Assembly (NCBI RefSeq): GCF_000186865.1
Contig: NW_008705648.1
Location: forward strand, 4,293-21,756
Direction: 5' to 3'
From: Aureococcus anophagefferens
Lineage: Eukaryota > Sar > Pelagophyceae > Pelagomonadales > Pelagomonadaceae
Length of the DNA: 17,464 nucleotides
Part shown: positions 1 through 7,556 of the stretch, piece after piece
Position numbering within the stretch: position 1 is the first letter of the stretch
How the letters are laid out: each line of letters begins with the position of its first letter
Notes under the pieces: generated by a model
Told to the model about the DNA's origin: nothing
What the model saw: only the letters and a program-made list of their open reading frames with translations
Database searches by the model: none
Translations under genes and position numbers: made by a program

Positions 1-54
1 GCGGCGGCGCGCGTCGTCGAGCCCCCGGCGGCGGCGCGCGTCGTCGAGCCCCCG
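1..54 (+). repeat. 27-bp tandem repeat, two copies
   Basis: Two adjacent identical 27-bp units lie inside the truncated coding region and encode the same nine residues twice (AAARVVEPP). More copies may lie before the window. Confidence 0.9.
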
Positions 55-1539
55 GCGGCGTCGCAGCGGCTCACGCCGCCGCCGCCGCCGGCGCCGGCGC
101 AGCTCTTCGGGGCCGTGCTCGCCCGCGGCCGCGCGCGCGCGCCGCTGCCGGCCGGCGCCCGCGGGCTCCCGGGCCTCCCGGACCTCGACGGCCGCGACGT
201 GCGCCGCGGCGGCCTCATGGGCGACGTGCGCCGCGGCGGCCTCATGGGCGGCGCGCCGGAGCCCACGGACGAGACGCTCGAGTGGCGGCCGACCAAGTAC
301 TCCATGGCGCGGGCCATGGCGCCGGCGCCGGTCCGGCCGCTCGTCCGCGCGCCCACGTCCTGGGACCGGGGCCGGCTGGCGGGCGACGCCGGGCTCGCGG
401 CGCGCCGCGACGCCCGGAGCTCTTCGGACCTCCTCGGGGGCGCGTCGGCGTCGAACGGCGCGGTCTTCGGGCCGGGCTGGACGTCGCCGCAGCAGTGGAC
501 GCCGTTCCGGGGCGGCACGCCGTACCCGCCGCCGCGGCGCGTCGTGGCCTTCGCGGCGGGACCGGGCGACGGCTCGCGCCGCCGGTCCGCGTCCGCGCCG
601 CCGCCGCCGGGCTCCTTCGAGTACGAGCTGCCGTCCGAGAGCATCTCGGACGAGAGCATCTCGGACTCGGAGGCCAAGGCGGACATCTTCTCGGCGATGG
701 ACGCGGTCATGCTCGCGTACCCGGACGAGCTGCTGCTCCAGCAGGAGGAGCGGTTCGCGGACCGCTCGCCCGAGGCCGTCGGCGCGAGTCCGTCGGCGGA
801 GCACGTCCAGGCGTCGCCCATGGAGCAGTCCATCCCGGAGGCGCAGTCCATGGACCAAGACTCGCCCGCGTCGCCCCCCTGGGGCAACGCGGGCAATCCG
901 ACGGCGTCCTCGAGCGAGGCGTCGCCGGAGAGCCTCGGCCCCGCGCCGCCGCCGCCGCCGCCGCCGGGCCCGATCCGGGGCCTCGACGACGCCCTCGAGG
1001 CCGCCGCCGCCGCGTCGTCCGACGACGACGACGACGACGACGACGGCCTGGGCGCGCCCGTGTGCGCGCGGCGCGTCGACCTGCGCGCGCTCGCGGCCGC
1101 GCGGCTCGACCTCGAGCGGCGCGCCCAGGCCGGCGCGCTCGGCCAGGAGATGGCGCAGGTCGACGCGGCGCTCGAGGCCGAGGAGGCCGCGGAGGCCGCG
1201 CGGTCCCGCCGCATGTGGGCCGGCCTCGCGCCGTCGCCGTCGGCCTGGCACCGCCAGAAGCGCGCCCGCGCGGCCTCCGCGGCGGCCTCCGCGGCGGCGC
1301 CGCGCCCGGCGTCGCCGTCGGCCTGGTCCGACGCCTCGGTGCTGTCGGCCTCGGACGACCCGGCGCAGCAGGCGCTCGCCGAGGAGGCCCGCGCCGCGGA
1401 CGAGTACGTCGCGAGCCTCTCGGCGTCCGACGGCGAGGAGCCCGTCGTCGGCGACGTGACGAAGCGCATGCGGCGCTCGTCCCTCGAGCCGTCGGACGCG
1501 CCGTCGGCCCCGCCGTCGGCCCCGCCGTCGCCGCCCTAG
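1..1539 (+). CDS. 3' part of a disordered, low-complexity protein of unknown function
   Basis: The reading frame is open from the first base of the window to a TAG at 1537-1539, so the gene is truncated at its 5' end. No start codon can be assigned; a GTG at 115 is just an internal codon. The visible 512 residues are rich in Ala, Pro, Ser, Arg and Asp and look intrinsically disordered. There are two copies of a 9-residue repeat at the window start and two copies of a 9-residue Arg/Gly repeat encoded at 196-249. A polyproline run lies near 946-966 and a run of eight Asp at about 1021-1044. An Ala/Glu/Arg-rich, probably helical segment lies at roughly 1060-1230. Basic clusters (QKRARA near 1255, KRMRR near 1462) could be nuclear localisation signals. 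Codon bias and repeats kept in frame support a real gene. I do not recognise a family; a nuclear or chromatin role is only a guess. Confidence 0.6.
   Translation, partial: AAARVVEPPAAARVVEPPAASQRLTPPPPPAPAQLFGAVLARGRARAPLPAGARGLPGLPDLDGRDVRRGGLMGDVRRGGLMGGAPEPTDETLEWRPTKYSMARAMAPAPVRPLVRAPTSWDRGRLAGDAGLAARRDARSSSDLLGGASASNGAVFGPGWTSPQQWTPFRGGTPYPPPRRVVAFAAGPGDGSRRRSASAPPPPGSFEYELPSESISDESISDSEAKADIFSAMDAVMLAYPDELLLQQEERFADRSPEAVGASPSAEHVQASPMEQSIPEAQSMDQDSPASPPWGNAGNPTASSSEASPESLGPAPPPPPPPGPIRGLDDALEAAAAASSDDDDDDDDGLGAPVCARRVDLRALAAARLDLERRAQAGALGQEMAQVDAALEAEEAAEAARSRRMWAGLAPSPSAWHRQKRARAASAAASAAAPRPASPSAWSDASVLSASDDPAQQALAEEARAADEYVASLSASDGEEPVVGDVTKRMRRSSLEPSDAPSAPPSAPPSPP
196..249 (+). 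repeat. 27-bp tandem repeat, two copies, in frame
   Basis: Identical 27-bp units at 196-222 and 223-249 encode DVRRGGLMG twice. The unit length is a multiple of three, so the duplication keeps the frame. Confidence 0.9.
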
Positions 1540-1559
1540 GGCGGCGGCGAGCGGAAAGT

Positions 1560-1599
1560 CGCGCGCCCGGAGCTCTTCGGAGCGCTCTTCGGGCGCGCG
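1560..1599. other. Inverted repeat just after the first gene
   Basis: Perfect 10-bp arms (1560-1569, cgcgcgcccg, and 1590-1599) flank a 20-nt loop, starting 21 nt after the stop codon of the first gene. It could fold in the 3' untranslated region. A processing role is only possible, since eukaryotic 3' ends do not need a hairpin. Confidence 0.5.
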
Positions 1600-2773
1600 C
1601 CGGCGGAGGGGTGGTGCGCCGCCCACGGTTCGGCGGCCCCCTCCGCCGCAAGCAACATCGTCACTTCTTCAAGCGCACCCGCGGTCCCGCGGCCCGGGCG
1701 AGAGCACGTCGGCGTCGTTCTTCGGAGCGCCGTCGACGCCCGGGCCGCGGGGCCGCGCCGCGCGGCGTCGAGAAACGTCGGACCCGTGTATCCTTCTCGA
1801 CGCTCCGCATCCCCGCCGTCCCCGCTCTTCTCGGCCGCCGCGCCTGCGGCGGCCGCCCTTCCGCAAGCTCATCCCGCGCGCCTCGGCCGCCGACGCAGTC
1901 CGAAGGCCCCGCGCGCGCGGCGTCCTCGCGTCTCCGGCGGTTCAGCTGAACCGCGGGGCGGAGGACGTCGTCAAAGGTAGTAACACATCTTTGTGTAGCC
2001 ACGCGGTAGCAGCGGCCGTCGTAGCAGCGGAGGCTCCGGCGCGAAGAGCGGGCGGCGCGAGCGCGAGAAGGCCTCCGTAGCTTCGCCGAGATTGTCGTGG
2101 CGGCGAGCGGCGGCGCCGCGGGGCCGTCGAGTGACGCTCGAGTCGCCACGGCAGCGCGAGCGGCGACTCGAGCGGAGCAGATGGCGTTCAGGGGCGCGGA
2201 CGAGAGCGGCGTACGAGAGATGGCGTCGAGGTAGTGCGCGTGGACGCCCTGGGCGGCGGCGCGAGCGGCGTCGCGCCGTCGAGCGGCCGCGTCCGCAGCG
2301 CCGTCGAGTGACGCTCGCGTCGCCGCTGCACGCTGCACGGTGCCGCTTGTTTTTCGTGCTCGAGTTGGAGCTGCGAGCGAGGCGACGTCCAAGTGGCGCG
2401 CGTCGCAGCAGCAGCTGCAGCGGCCAAGGGCGCGGCGCGCTTATGTCGTCGAGGTGCGAGCGGCACGTTCGCGCGGCGCCGAAACTCGCGCGCTGGCTCT
2501 CTCGACGGAACTGTCTCCGATAGGCGCCATGCTCTCTGTAGAGGAGACGCGAAGTTGCCTTCACGCTGCTTTTGTGCTCCCAGTGGCGGCGCGGCCATGG
2601 GCTCGGAGACGAGTGGCGAAGCGTGGCAAGCGCGCCGGCGATTCGCGCCCCCGACGGCAGTCGTCGTCGAGGGACGTGGTGAGGAGGGAGCGGCGCGGCG
2701 AGGGCCCCGGGGACGATGTCGTGTGCGAACAAGGTCGGGTACGGCGTGGACACGCGTCCGAGTTACGCAGCTC
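1600..2773. other. Gene-less stretch with fragments similar to the neighbouring gene
   Basis: No reading frame here looks like a credible protein: all are Arg/Ala-rich shadows. The stretch holds the hairpin at 1681-1756, two copies of the motif gtcgagtgacgctc (about 2127 and 2302), and short exact matches to the minus-strand gene and its promoter further right. Those matches are 18 bp at 2183-2200, 23 bp near 2226-2248 and 16 bp at 2443-2458. Relative to the gene, their order is not preserved. The region looks like a decayed, rearranged partial duplication or a repeat shared by several loci. Confidence 0.5.
1681..1756. other. 20-bp inverted repeat with 36-nt loop
   Basis: The arms at 1681-1700 and 1737-1756 are complementary at 19 of 20 positions. 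The structure lies in gene-less DNA between the first gene and the scrambled repeat region. It could be the remnant of a small terminal-inverted-repeat element, but I see no clear target duplication. Confidence 0.5.
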
Positions 2774-4012
2774 CTACTTCCCGCGCGCGTCCGGGTGCTT
2801 GGTGAGGTATTTCTTCACGAGCACGGATGGGGGCACGGGGAGACGGTCGTAGCTCGCCGAGAGCGCGTCCCGGAACTCGAGCAGCGCGGCGCGGTGCCGG
2901 AGGAGCCACGCGTGGGGGGAGCCCTTGACCTTGAACTTGAAGTGCTTCTCGCGTTCTTTGGCGTCGGTGCCGCGCGGCAGCGGGTCCGGATCGAGCGAAG
3001 CGAACGCGCAGCCGGCCTAAGAGGTGCGGTGTTTCGAAAGCGGGCGTTTCCGGGGCGGCGCGAACGCGCGCCTCGCAGACGATGGCAAACGCGCCTCGCA
3101 GACGATGACGGAGATGAGCGCGACGGGCAGGCCCGCCGTGATGCACGCGTCGTAGGCGTCGCGGTACCTGAGCCCGGGCCACAACCGCGGCGCCGTCAAG
3201 ATGTCCCACAAGCCGTCGAAGCAGCTGTCGGGCACCTCGAGCGCGTAGCCGAGCGCGCGGATGAGCCACTCGAGGGCGTAGTTGTAGTCGTCGTCGGCGG
3301 CCTTGAGCGACTCGCGGCAGCCGAGCCACACGCTCGAGAACGAGCCGACGAAGGAGCTCCAGGTCTCGCGCGTCGTCCGCGGGCCCAGCGCGTCCAAGAG
3401 GTCGCGGAGCGGGCTGTTCCTCTCGACGGCGGCGACGCGCGCCGCGTACTCGCGGCGCCATTGCTTGTGGCGCTCGCACGTGGGCGGGTACTGGCCGACC
3501 GCCTGGGGCGCGAAGCAGGCCCGGGTCACGGGAAAGTACAAGTAGGTCCACGACCGGTAGACCGTGTCCTTGGCCTCGAGGTAGTGCGCGTGGACGCCGG
3601 CGGCGGCGGCGACGACCTCGGCAGAGGTGACGGTGTCCCCGGAAGGCAGGAGCCTGTGCATCTTGAGCATGGCCGGGCCGAACTTCTGGAGGACGACGAA
3701 CGGCAGCGTCCAGCGGGAGAAGCCCCGCTTCTCGTGGCGCCGCGCGGCGCGGCGCGCGGCGACGAGGTCCGCGGGGATGGCCCCGACGAGGGCCGCGACG
3801 TTGTCGAGGGAGTTGGGCGAGCGCTCGGCCCGGGCCTTGGCGTTCAGGGGCGCGGCGCTCGGGTAGGCGGGCGCGGCCATGGCCGCGGTTTTACGCCGGA
3901 TCGAGCCCTTGGCGCGCGCGGCGTCGGCGACGTTCCGGCGGGCCGTGGGGTCTCGCCGGGCCTGGAGCACGGTCTGTTTCCGTTCCAAGCGCCGCCTGGC
4001 CTTCTTCTTCAT
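2774..4012 (-). CDS. Two-exon gene of unknown function (about 386 aa)
   Basis: Exon 1 runs from the first ATG at 4012 down to 3095 and exon 2 from 3016 to the TAG at 2774-2776. The two are in phase 0 once a 78-nt GC-AG intron is removed. Without splicing, the frame stops at 3017-3019. The open frame extends upstream of 4012, but only to a GTG, so I chose the ATG. The protein begins with a strongly basic segment (MKKKARRRLERK) and continues with a well-composed globular region (about 95-300) containing many aromatic residues (for example WTYLYFP at 155-161, YNYALEWL at 243-250). It ends in a charged helical region of roughly 70 residues with EKHFKFKVKG. Codon use changes from repetitive to protein-like across 3100-3800, supporting a real gene. 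I recognise no domain and see no transmembrane segment. It is divergent from the ankyrin gene and may share its promoter region. Confidence 0.65.
3017..3094 (-). other. GC-AG intron (predicted)
   Basis: The predicted donor is GAG|GCGCG with its GC at 3094-3093, and the acceptor is CTCTTAG ending at 3017. Removing these 78 nt joins two protein-like exons in phase 0 and removes a stop codon formed by the acceptor itself. In-frame GT donors are possible a few codons upstream (for example TCC|GTCATC), so the exact donor is uncertain. The acceptor is well supported by the abrupt recovery of coding quality after it. Confidence 0.55.
3069..3107. repeat. 16-bp direct repeat straddling the intron donor
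   Basis: The sequence cgcctcgcagacgatg occurs at 3069-3084 and 3092-3107, offset by 23 bp. One copy contains the exon end and donor; the other lies inside the intron and offers a second identical donor in the wrong frame. It looks like a small local duplication at the splice site. Confidence 0.75.
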
Positions 4013-4248
4013 CGGAGGCAGTTCGAGGCTCGGCCGTCTTCTTCTTCCCCAGCGGGGAGATGCGGACCGTGCGGCGCTCGAGCGATGTCGTCGAGGTGCG
4101 GCTTTACGTGGCGCCACGTGCGATTGTCGTAGCGGAGCGCCGGCGGCGGACGACGACGACGGCGGGCTGGCACAGCCTTCGCGGAGTTTCGAGATGCACC
4201 GTTCAACGACTTCAAGGTGCCGGGCATCGAAAAAGCTGCTGCTCTGCG
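4013..4248. promoter_or_regulatory. Divergent promoter region with palindrome and CACGTG box
   Basis: These 236 bp separate the start codons of the minus-strand gene (ATG at 4012) and the ankyrin gene (ATG at 4249), so they must hold both promoters. A perfect 14-bp palindrome, acgtggcgccacgt, lies at 4106-4119 and overlaps a CACGTG at 4115-4120. CACGTG is the classic G-box/E-box core bound by bZIP and bHLH factors. No TATA box is evident. Confidence 0.45.
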
Positions 4249-5529
4249 ATGGAGGCGCCTACAGCTTATCCGCCGCCGGCGCGCCGCACGCACGACGAGG
4301 ACGACGAGGCGACCATCAGCGAGCCGCTGCGCAGCGTGGTGCGCAGCCACAACTGGGACAACGTCCGCTACCAAGACCGGCCGCGGGAAGAACTTTTAAG
4401 TCTCGGCTTCGACGAACGACTCCGGGAGCTCGGCTCCTCGGACGAGCTCCGGGCGGTCGCTCGCTGGTGCGTCGGCACCTCCACGCGCGATAGCCTCGGG
4501 TCCCGACGACGGTTCGAGGCGCTCGAGCTGACCCTGGACGAGTCGGATCGGCGCGGCGGTCCGGGCCTCGTGCGCGACCAGGGGCTCGTGCACCGGGCCG
4601 CGCGCGCCGGCGACCTCGCCGCGCTCGGCCTGCTGCTGCAGCGCGGCCTCGCCGCCGACGATCTCGACCCGACCTGCGCGCGCGGCGGCGCGGCGTTGCT
4701 CGAGGCGACGCAGCGCCTCGAGATCGCCGCCGTCGACCTGTTGTTGCGCCGCGGCGCGGACCCGAACAAGGTCGGTTCCTCGCAGAGGACGCTCTGGGCG
4801 CCGCCGGACTTTCCGGAGCGCGCGGTGCGGGCCGACGCGTCGGCGTTGGAGATTGCGGCGCGGTTTGGGGCGGTGGACATCGCCGAGCTGCTGCTCCGGA
4901 GCGGCGCCGCGGTCGAGGGGCCGGAGCGCGCGCGCGGCACGCCGCTCGGCGCGGCCGTCGACGGCGACTCGGCGGAGATGGTGGCGCTGCTCCTGCGGTG
5001 GGGCGCGGGAGTTTCCCCGCCGACGGTCGCGCGGGCCGCGCGCGTCGCGTCCGTGGGGGTGGTGAGGATGCTGATGGAGCGGATGGAGGAAGAGGATCCG
5101 GCGGATAGTCGCTACGTGGGCCCCGTCGACGGCTACCTCATCGAGGTGGTGGAAGACATCGCGCGGCACGACGCGCCCGGGAGCGCTGTCGCGCGCGTCG
5201 ACAGCGCGCGCGAATACGCGGTGTTGGACGAGATTTTGTCCAAGTCGACGGTGTCCCCGCGGCTCAAGAACCGGTTGTTGGGGGGGCTGCGCTGGAACTG
5301 CTCCGACGCGCGCGGCGCCGGCTACGCGTTTCTCCTGCGGAAATACGGGGCGCGCTGTTTCCACAAGGAAAAGCCGGGCTGCTGGAGGCTGTTCGCGCCG
5401 GGAAAGTGCGCGGCGGACCGGTTTTACGGGACTTGGGTCAGCAGGGTCGCGCTGCGGAAGCTCCGCGGAAACGGGGACGCGCGCAAGACGATCCTCGGGT
5501 TTCTCCGGAATGGAGGAGCTTTGTGGTAA
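4249..5529 (+). CDS. Ankyrin-repeat protein (426 aa)
   Basis: Single-exon gene from ATG at 4249 to TAA at 5527-5529. The frame is open upstream to about 4060 but only with non-ATG starts and lower-quality sequence. The acidic N-terminus is followed by four recognisable ankyrin repeats. They are at about residues 112-140 (LVHRAARAGDLAALGLLLQRG), 147-175 (LLEATQRLEIAAVDLLLRRGA), 198-224 (ALEIAARFGAVDIAELLLRSG) and 230-256 (TPLGAAVDGDSAEMVALLLRW). A degenerate fifth may lie at 258-280. Ankyrin repeats bind partner proteins, so a scaffold or adaptor role is likely. The C-terminal 150 residues form a separate region with several Cys and Trp (around 350-400) that I do not recognise. No signal peptide or transmembrane segment is seen. 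It is transcribed divergently from the unknown gene to its left. Confidence 0.85.
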   Translation: MEAPTAYPPPARRTHDEDDEATISEPLRSVVRSHNWDNVRYQDRPREELLSLGFDERLRELGSSDELRAVARWCVGTSTRDSLGSRRRFEALELTLDESDRRGGPGLVRDQGLVHRAARAGDLAALGLLLQRGLAADDLDPTCARGGAALLEATQRLEIAAVDLLLRRGADPNKVGSSQRTLWAPPDFPERAVRADASALEIAARFGAVDIAELLLRSGAAVEGPERARGTPLGAAVDGDSAEMVALLLRWGAGVSPPTVARAARVASVGVVRMLMERMEEEDPADSRYVGPVDGYLIEVVEDIARHDAPGSAVARVDSAREYAVLDEILSKSTVSPRLKNRLLGGLRWNCSDARGAGYAFLLRKYGARCFHKEKPGCWRLFAPGKCAADRFYGTWVSRVALRKLRGNGDARKTILGFLRNGGALW

Positions 5530-6339
5530 AGGTGTGTGATTCGAGGAGGCAGGAGGCCCAGCCTTCGGAATTGCGCCTGCAAGGTGCAGGGCATCGTGCC
5601 CTGGCTCCAGGGAGAGCGGCGCATGGAGGAGTCCGTCGTCGACGGCGCGCGCGCGCCCAGCCGTGCGGGCGCCGCGGGCGCGTCCGAGTTCTTCGGCGCC
5701 GAAGGCGCGGGTTCGAGTGTTGCGAGTTTGGGACGGCGGGCAGGGGCCCGCCAGGGCCCACGGTCCTCGAGTTCTCGGGCGGCGGACGGCGGAGCTACTT
5801 CGCCGAGAAGCTCGAGGCCGCCGTCGTGGGCGTCCGGCGGCGCGGCGGCGCGCAGGCCGTCGAGGGTGGCGGTGGCGTGGGCGCGAGGCCGCCGAGGCCC
5901 TCGGAGAAGCGCGTCGCCGGCGCGCTCCTCGAGCGTCTTCGACGGCCTCGAGCGTCTTCGGCGGTCATCGAGCGCCGCGCCGGCGACGCGCTCGAGGACA
6001 GACGCGGCGACGACGCGCTCGACGACGACGCGCTCGACGACGACGCTCTCGGCGCCCTCGGAGACGCTCGAGCGCGTCGGCGACGAGCTTCTCCGGCGGC
6101 CTCGAGCGTCTTCGACGGCCTCGCGCGCCTCGGCGGCCTCGGCGGCGGCCTCGGCGGCCTCGAGCGGCGCGCCCGCGTCCGTCGGCGCCGCGCCCGCGAG
6201 GACAGACGCGACGACGACGCTCTCGGCGCCGACGGACGCGCGCGCGCGCGCGACGCGCGAACGATCCCCGACGCCGCGAGGCTCGTTTCGGACGGTTTCG
6301 CGGGTTACAGGCCGGGCTATCGTCCTCAGAGTCGGGTCG
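5530..6339. repeat. Low-complexity repeat region, no credible gene
   Basis: All frames give Arg- or Ala/Val/Glu-rich products without domain character. The sequence is built from reused short modules. A 23-bp block at 5928-5950 recurs at 6101-6123. The motif gaggacagacgcg occurs at 5994-6006 and 6198-6210. A cgctcgacgacgacg minisatellite lies at about 6015-6050. Composition and modules resemble the block at 14340-14900. A decayed repetitive gene on the minus strand is possible but not supported. Confidence 0.6.
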
Positions 6340-6416
6340 AGGGTTAGTCGAGGGTTAGAGAGGCGCTCGCTGAGGGTTACGGCCATCGCTAGGTGTATTG
6401 TTAGGGGTTAGGGTTT
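6340..6416 (+). repeat. Degenerate telomere-like repeats
   Basis: Repeated GGGTTAG units are interspersed with other bases: gggttagtcgagggttag at 6341-6358, agggttac near 6373, and ttaggggttagggttt at 6401-6416. TTAGGG and TTTAGGG are telomere units in many algae and stramenopiles. The units are too diverged and few to be an active telomere, so this is an interstitial or subtelomeric relic. Confidence 0.7.
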
Positions 6417-6543
6417 CACCATATATGGGGGGGTGCGGGGGGGCGGCGGCTGGAGAGGGGGGTACGCGACGCTCACGCACAGTCCCGTCGATCGTTGTCC
6501 GCCGCCACGCGCGCCGCCACGCGCCGCGCCGCCACGCGCGCCG

Positions 6544-6574
6544 CACACACACACACGCGCGCGCGCGCGCGCGT
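6544..6574. repeat. Alternating (CA)n-(CG)n tract
   Basis: A run of alternating CA changes directly into alternating CG/GC. Pure purine-pyrimidine alternation of this kind can adopt left-handed Z-DNA. It lies between the telomere-like block and a strong hairpin. Confidence 0.8.
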
Positions 6575-6597
6575 CCACAGGGGGCCACTCAGGCCCT

Positions 6598-6630
6598 CCA
6601 GGGAGGTTCCTCCTGGAGGAGCCTCCCTGG
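6598..6630. other. Strong hairpin, 16-bp arms with 1-nt spacer
   Basis: The arm at 6598-6613 (ccagggaggttcctcc) pairs with 6615-6630 at 15 of 16 positions around a single T. Such near-contiguous palindromes often mark element ends or recent fold-back events. No coding context. Confidence 0.65.
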
Positions 6631-7160
6631 CGCGGGCCGTCCGTGAAATTCCCCCCGAACAGGGCGCCGCCGTCGCCGGCCTGGCGCCAGGCGACGGCGG
6701 TCTGGTACAGAGGGAGGAGGGAGGAGGACGGACCGCGGGGAGGCGGGGACCGGGGAGGGAACTCTCCGAGGCTCGGGGCCCCCCGGTGCCGTCGGGCGCC
6801 GTGGGGCGGTGGGAGCGACCACCGTCCCGCCGGCGCGGGTCCACGCGCCGCGAGCGGCGACATGTCCCCGCTTCACCTTCTCCGTGCTGGGGGCCCGGAG
6901 CCCCGCTCTCGGCCGTTCTCGCGCGGGGAAGGGGACGTTCGCCTGCGCTTGCGCCGTGAGCGCCGCGGGCGCCACCGGGCCAGGCCCGCTATGTCGCGCC
7001 CGCAGCGCTCGCGGGGCTCGGCCCTTGCGGGCCCACCCCGAGGCGCGCGCGGCTTGAACGCGAGCTTGCGCGCGAGCGCGCGAGAACGACCGAGAGCGCG
7101 AGTTGAAGTCGGACCTGCGGCGCGCGGCGACGCTTGTCGTGGCGCTCCGCGGCGGCGGGC

Positions 7161-7226
7161 GGGCGGGGAAGACGCGGCGGGCGGGGAAGACGCGGCGGGC
7201 GCCAGGGACATGCGCCAGGGACATGC
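7161..7226 (+). repeat. Two adjacent short tandem repeats
   Basis: An 18-bp unit (gggcggggaagacgcggc) is repeated exactly at 7161-7178 and 7179-7196, followed at once by a 13-bp unit repeated exactly at 7201-7213 and 7214-7226. Confidence 0.85.
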
Positions 7227-7307
7227 GCCATTGGAGAGGGCCGCGTCGCCGACGCCGAGAGAAGCGCGCCGGCCGCGGGACCTGCGCGGCGGGACCCCGC
7301 GCCGCGC

Positions 7308-7339
7308 CGCCGCCGTATGGGCGTCCCCATACGGCGGCG
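7308..7339. other. Perfect 14-bp hairpin with 4-nt loop
   Basis: The arm cgccgccgtatggg at 7308-7321 is perfectly complementary to 7326-7339 around the loop CGTC. It lies about 220 bp upstream of the methyltransferase-like start codon. Confidence 0.75.
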
Positions 7340-7431
7340 CTTGCGACGCGAGGCCGAGACGCGACGGCGGCGCGCGATTTTCCGACGGCGAGGCCCGCTG
7401 CTGCTGCCCGCCGACGCACTTCGTTTCAAAA

Positions 7432-7453
7432 CGGCACCGTTCGGACGGTGCCG
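7432..7453. other. Perfect 9-bp hairpin with TCGG loop
   Basis: The arms cggcaccgt (7432-7440) and acggtgccg (7445-7453) are perfectly complementary around TCGG. It lies about 100 bp upstream of the start codon at 7557 and could be in the promoter or 5' untranslated region. Confidence 0.6.
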
Positions 7454-7556
7454 GCGCGGTGCCGCGGCTTTAGCGCGAGGCTGGGTGGCGGCCGTCGACG
7501 CTCTCGCGGTGGACAGCGCCGCTCCCGTGTCGCGGCCGCAACCGCGCGACGGCGCC

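Larger units (their letters stand above)
6631..7556. other. Gene-less upstream region of the methyltransferase-like gene
   Basis: No protein-like reading frame is visible. The stretch holds two 18-bp tandem units (7161-7196), two 13-bp units (7201-7226, gccagggacatgc) and two hairpins (7308-7339 and 7432-7453). It should include the promoter of the gene starting at 7557, but I see no TATA box or other recognisable element. Confidence 0.4.

Noticed and set aside
1661..2753. Overlapping minus-strand open frames with a few residues matching the neighbouring gene
   Set aside because: Only short scattered segments match (for example GVHAHYL); there is no continuous protein-like sequence, so I treat it as repeat-derived fragments.
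6433..7473. Long plus-strand open frame of about 346 codons upstream of the methyltransferase-like gene
   Set aside because: The product is compositionally biased without any domain-like segment and runs through microsatellites and hairpins.
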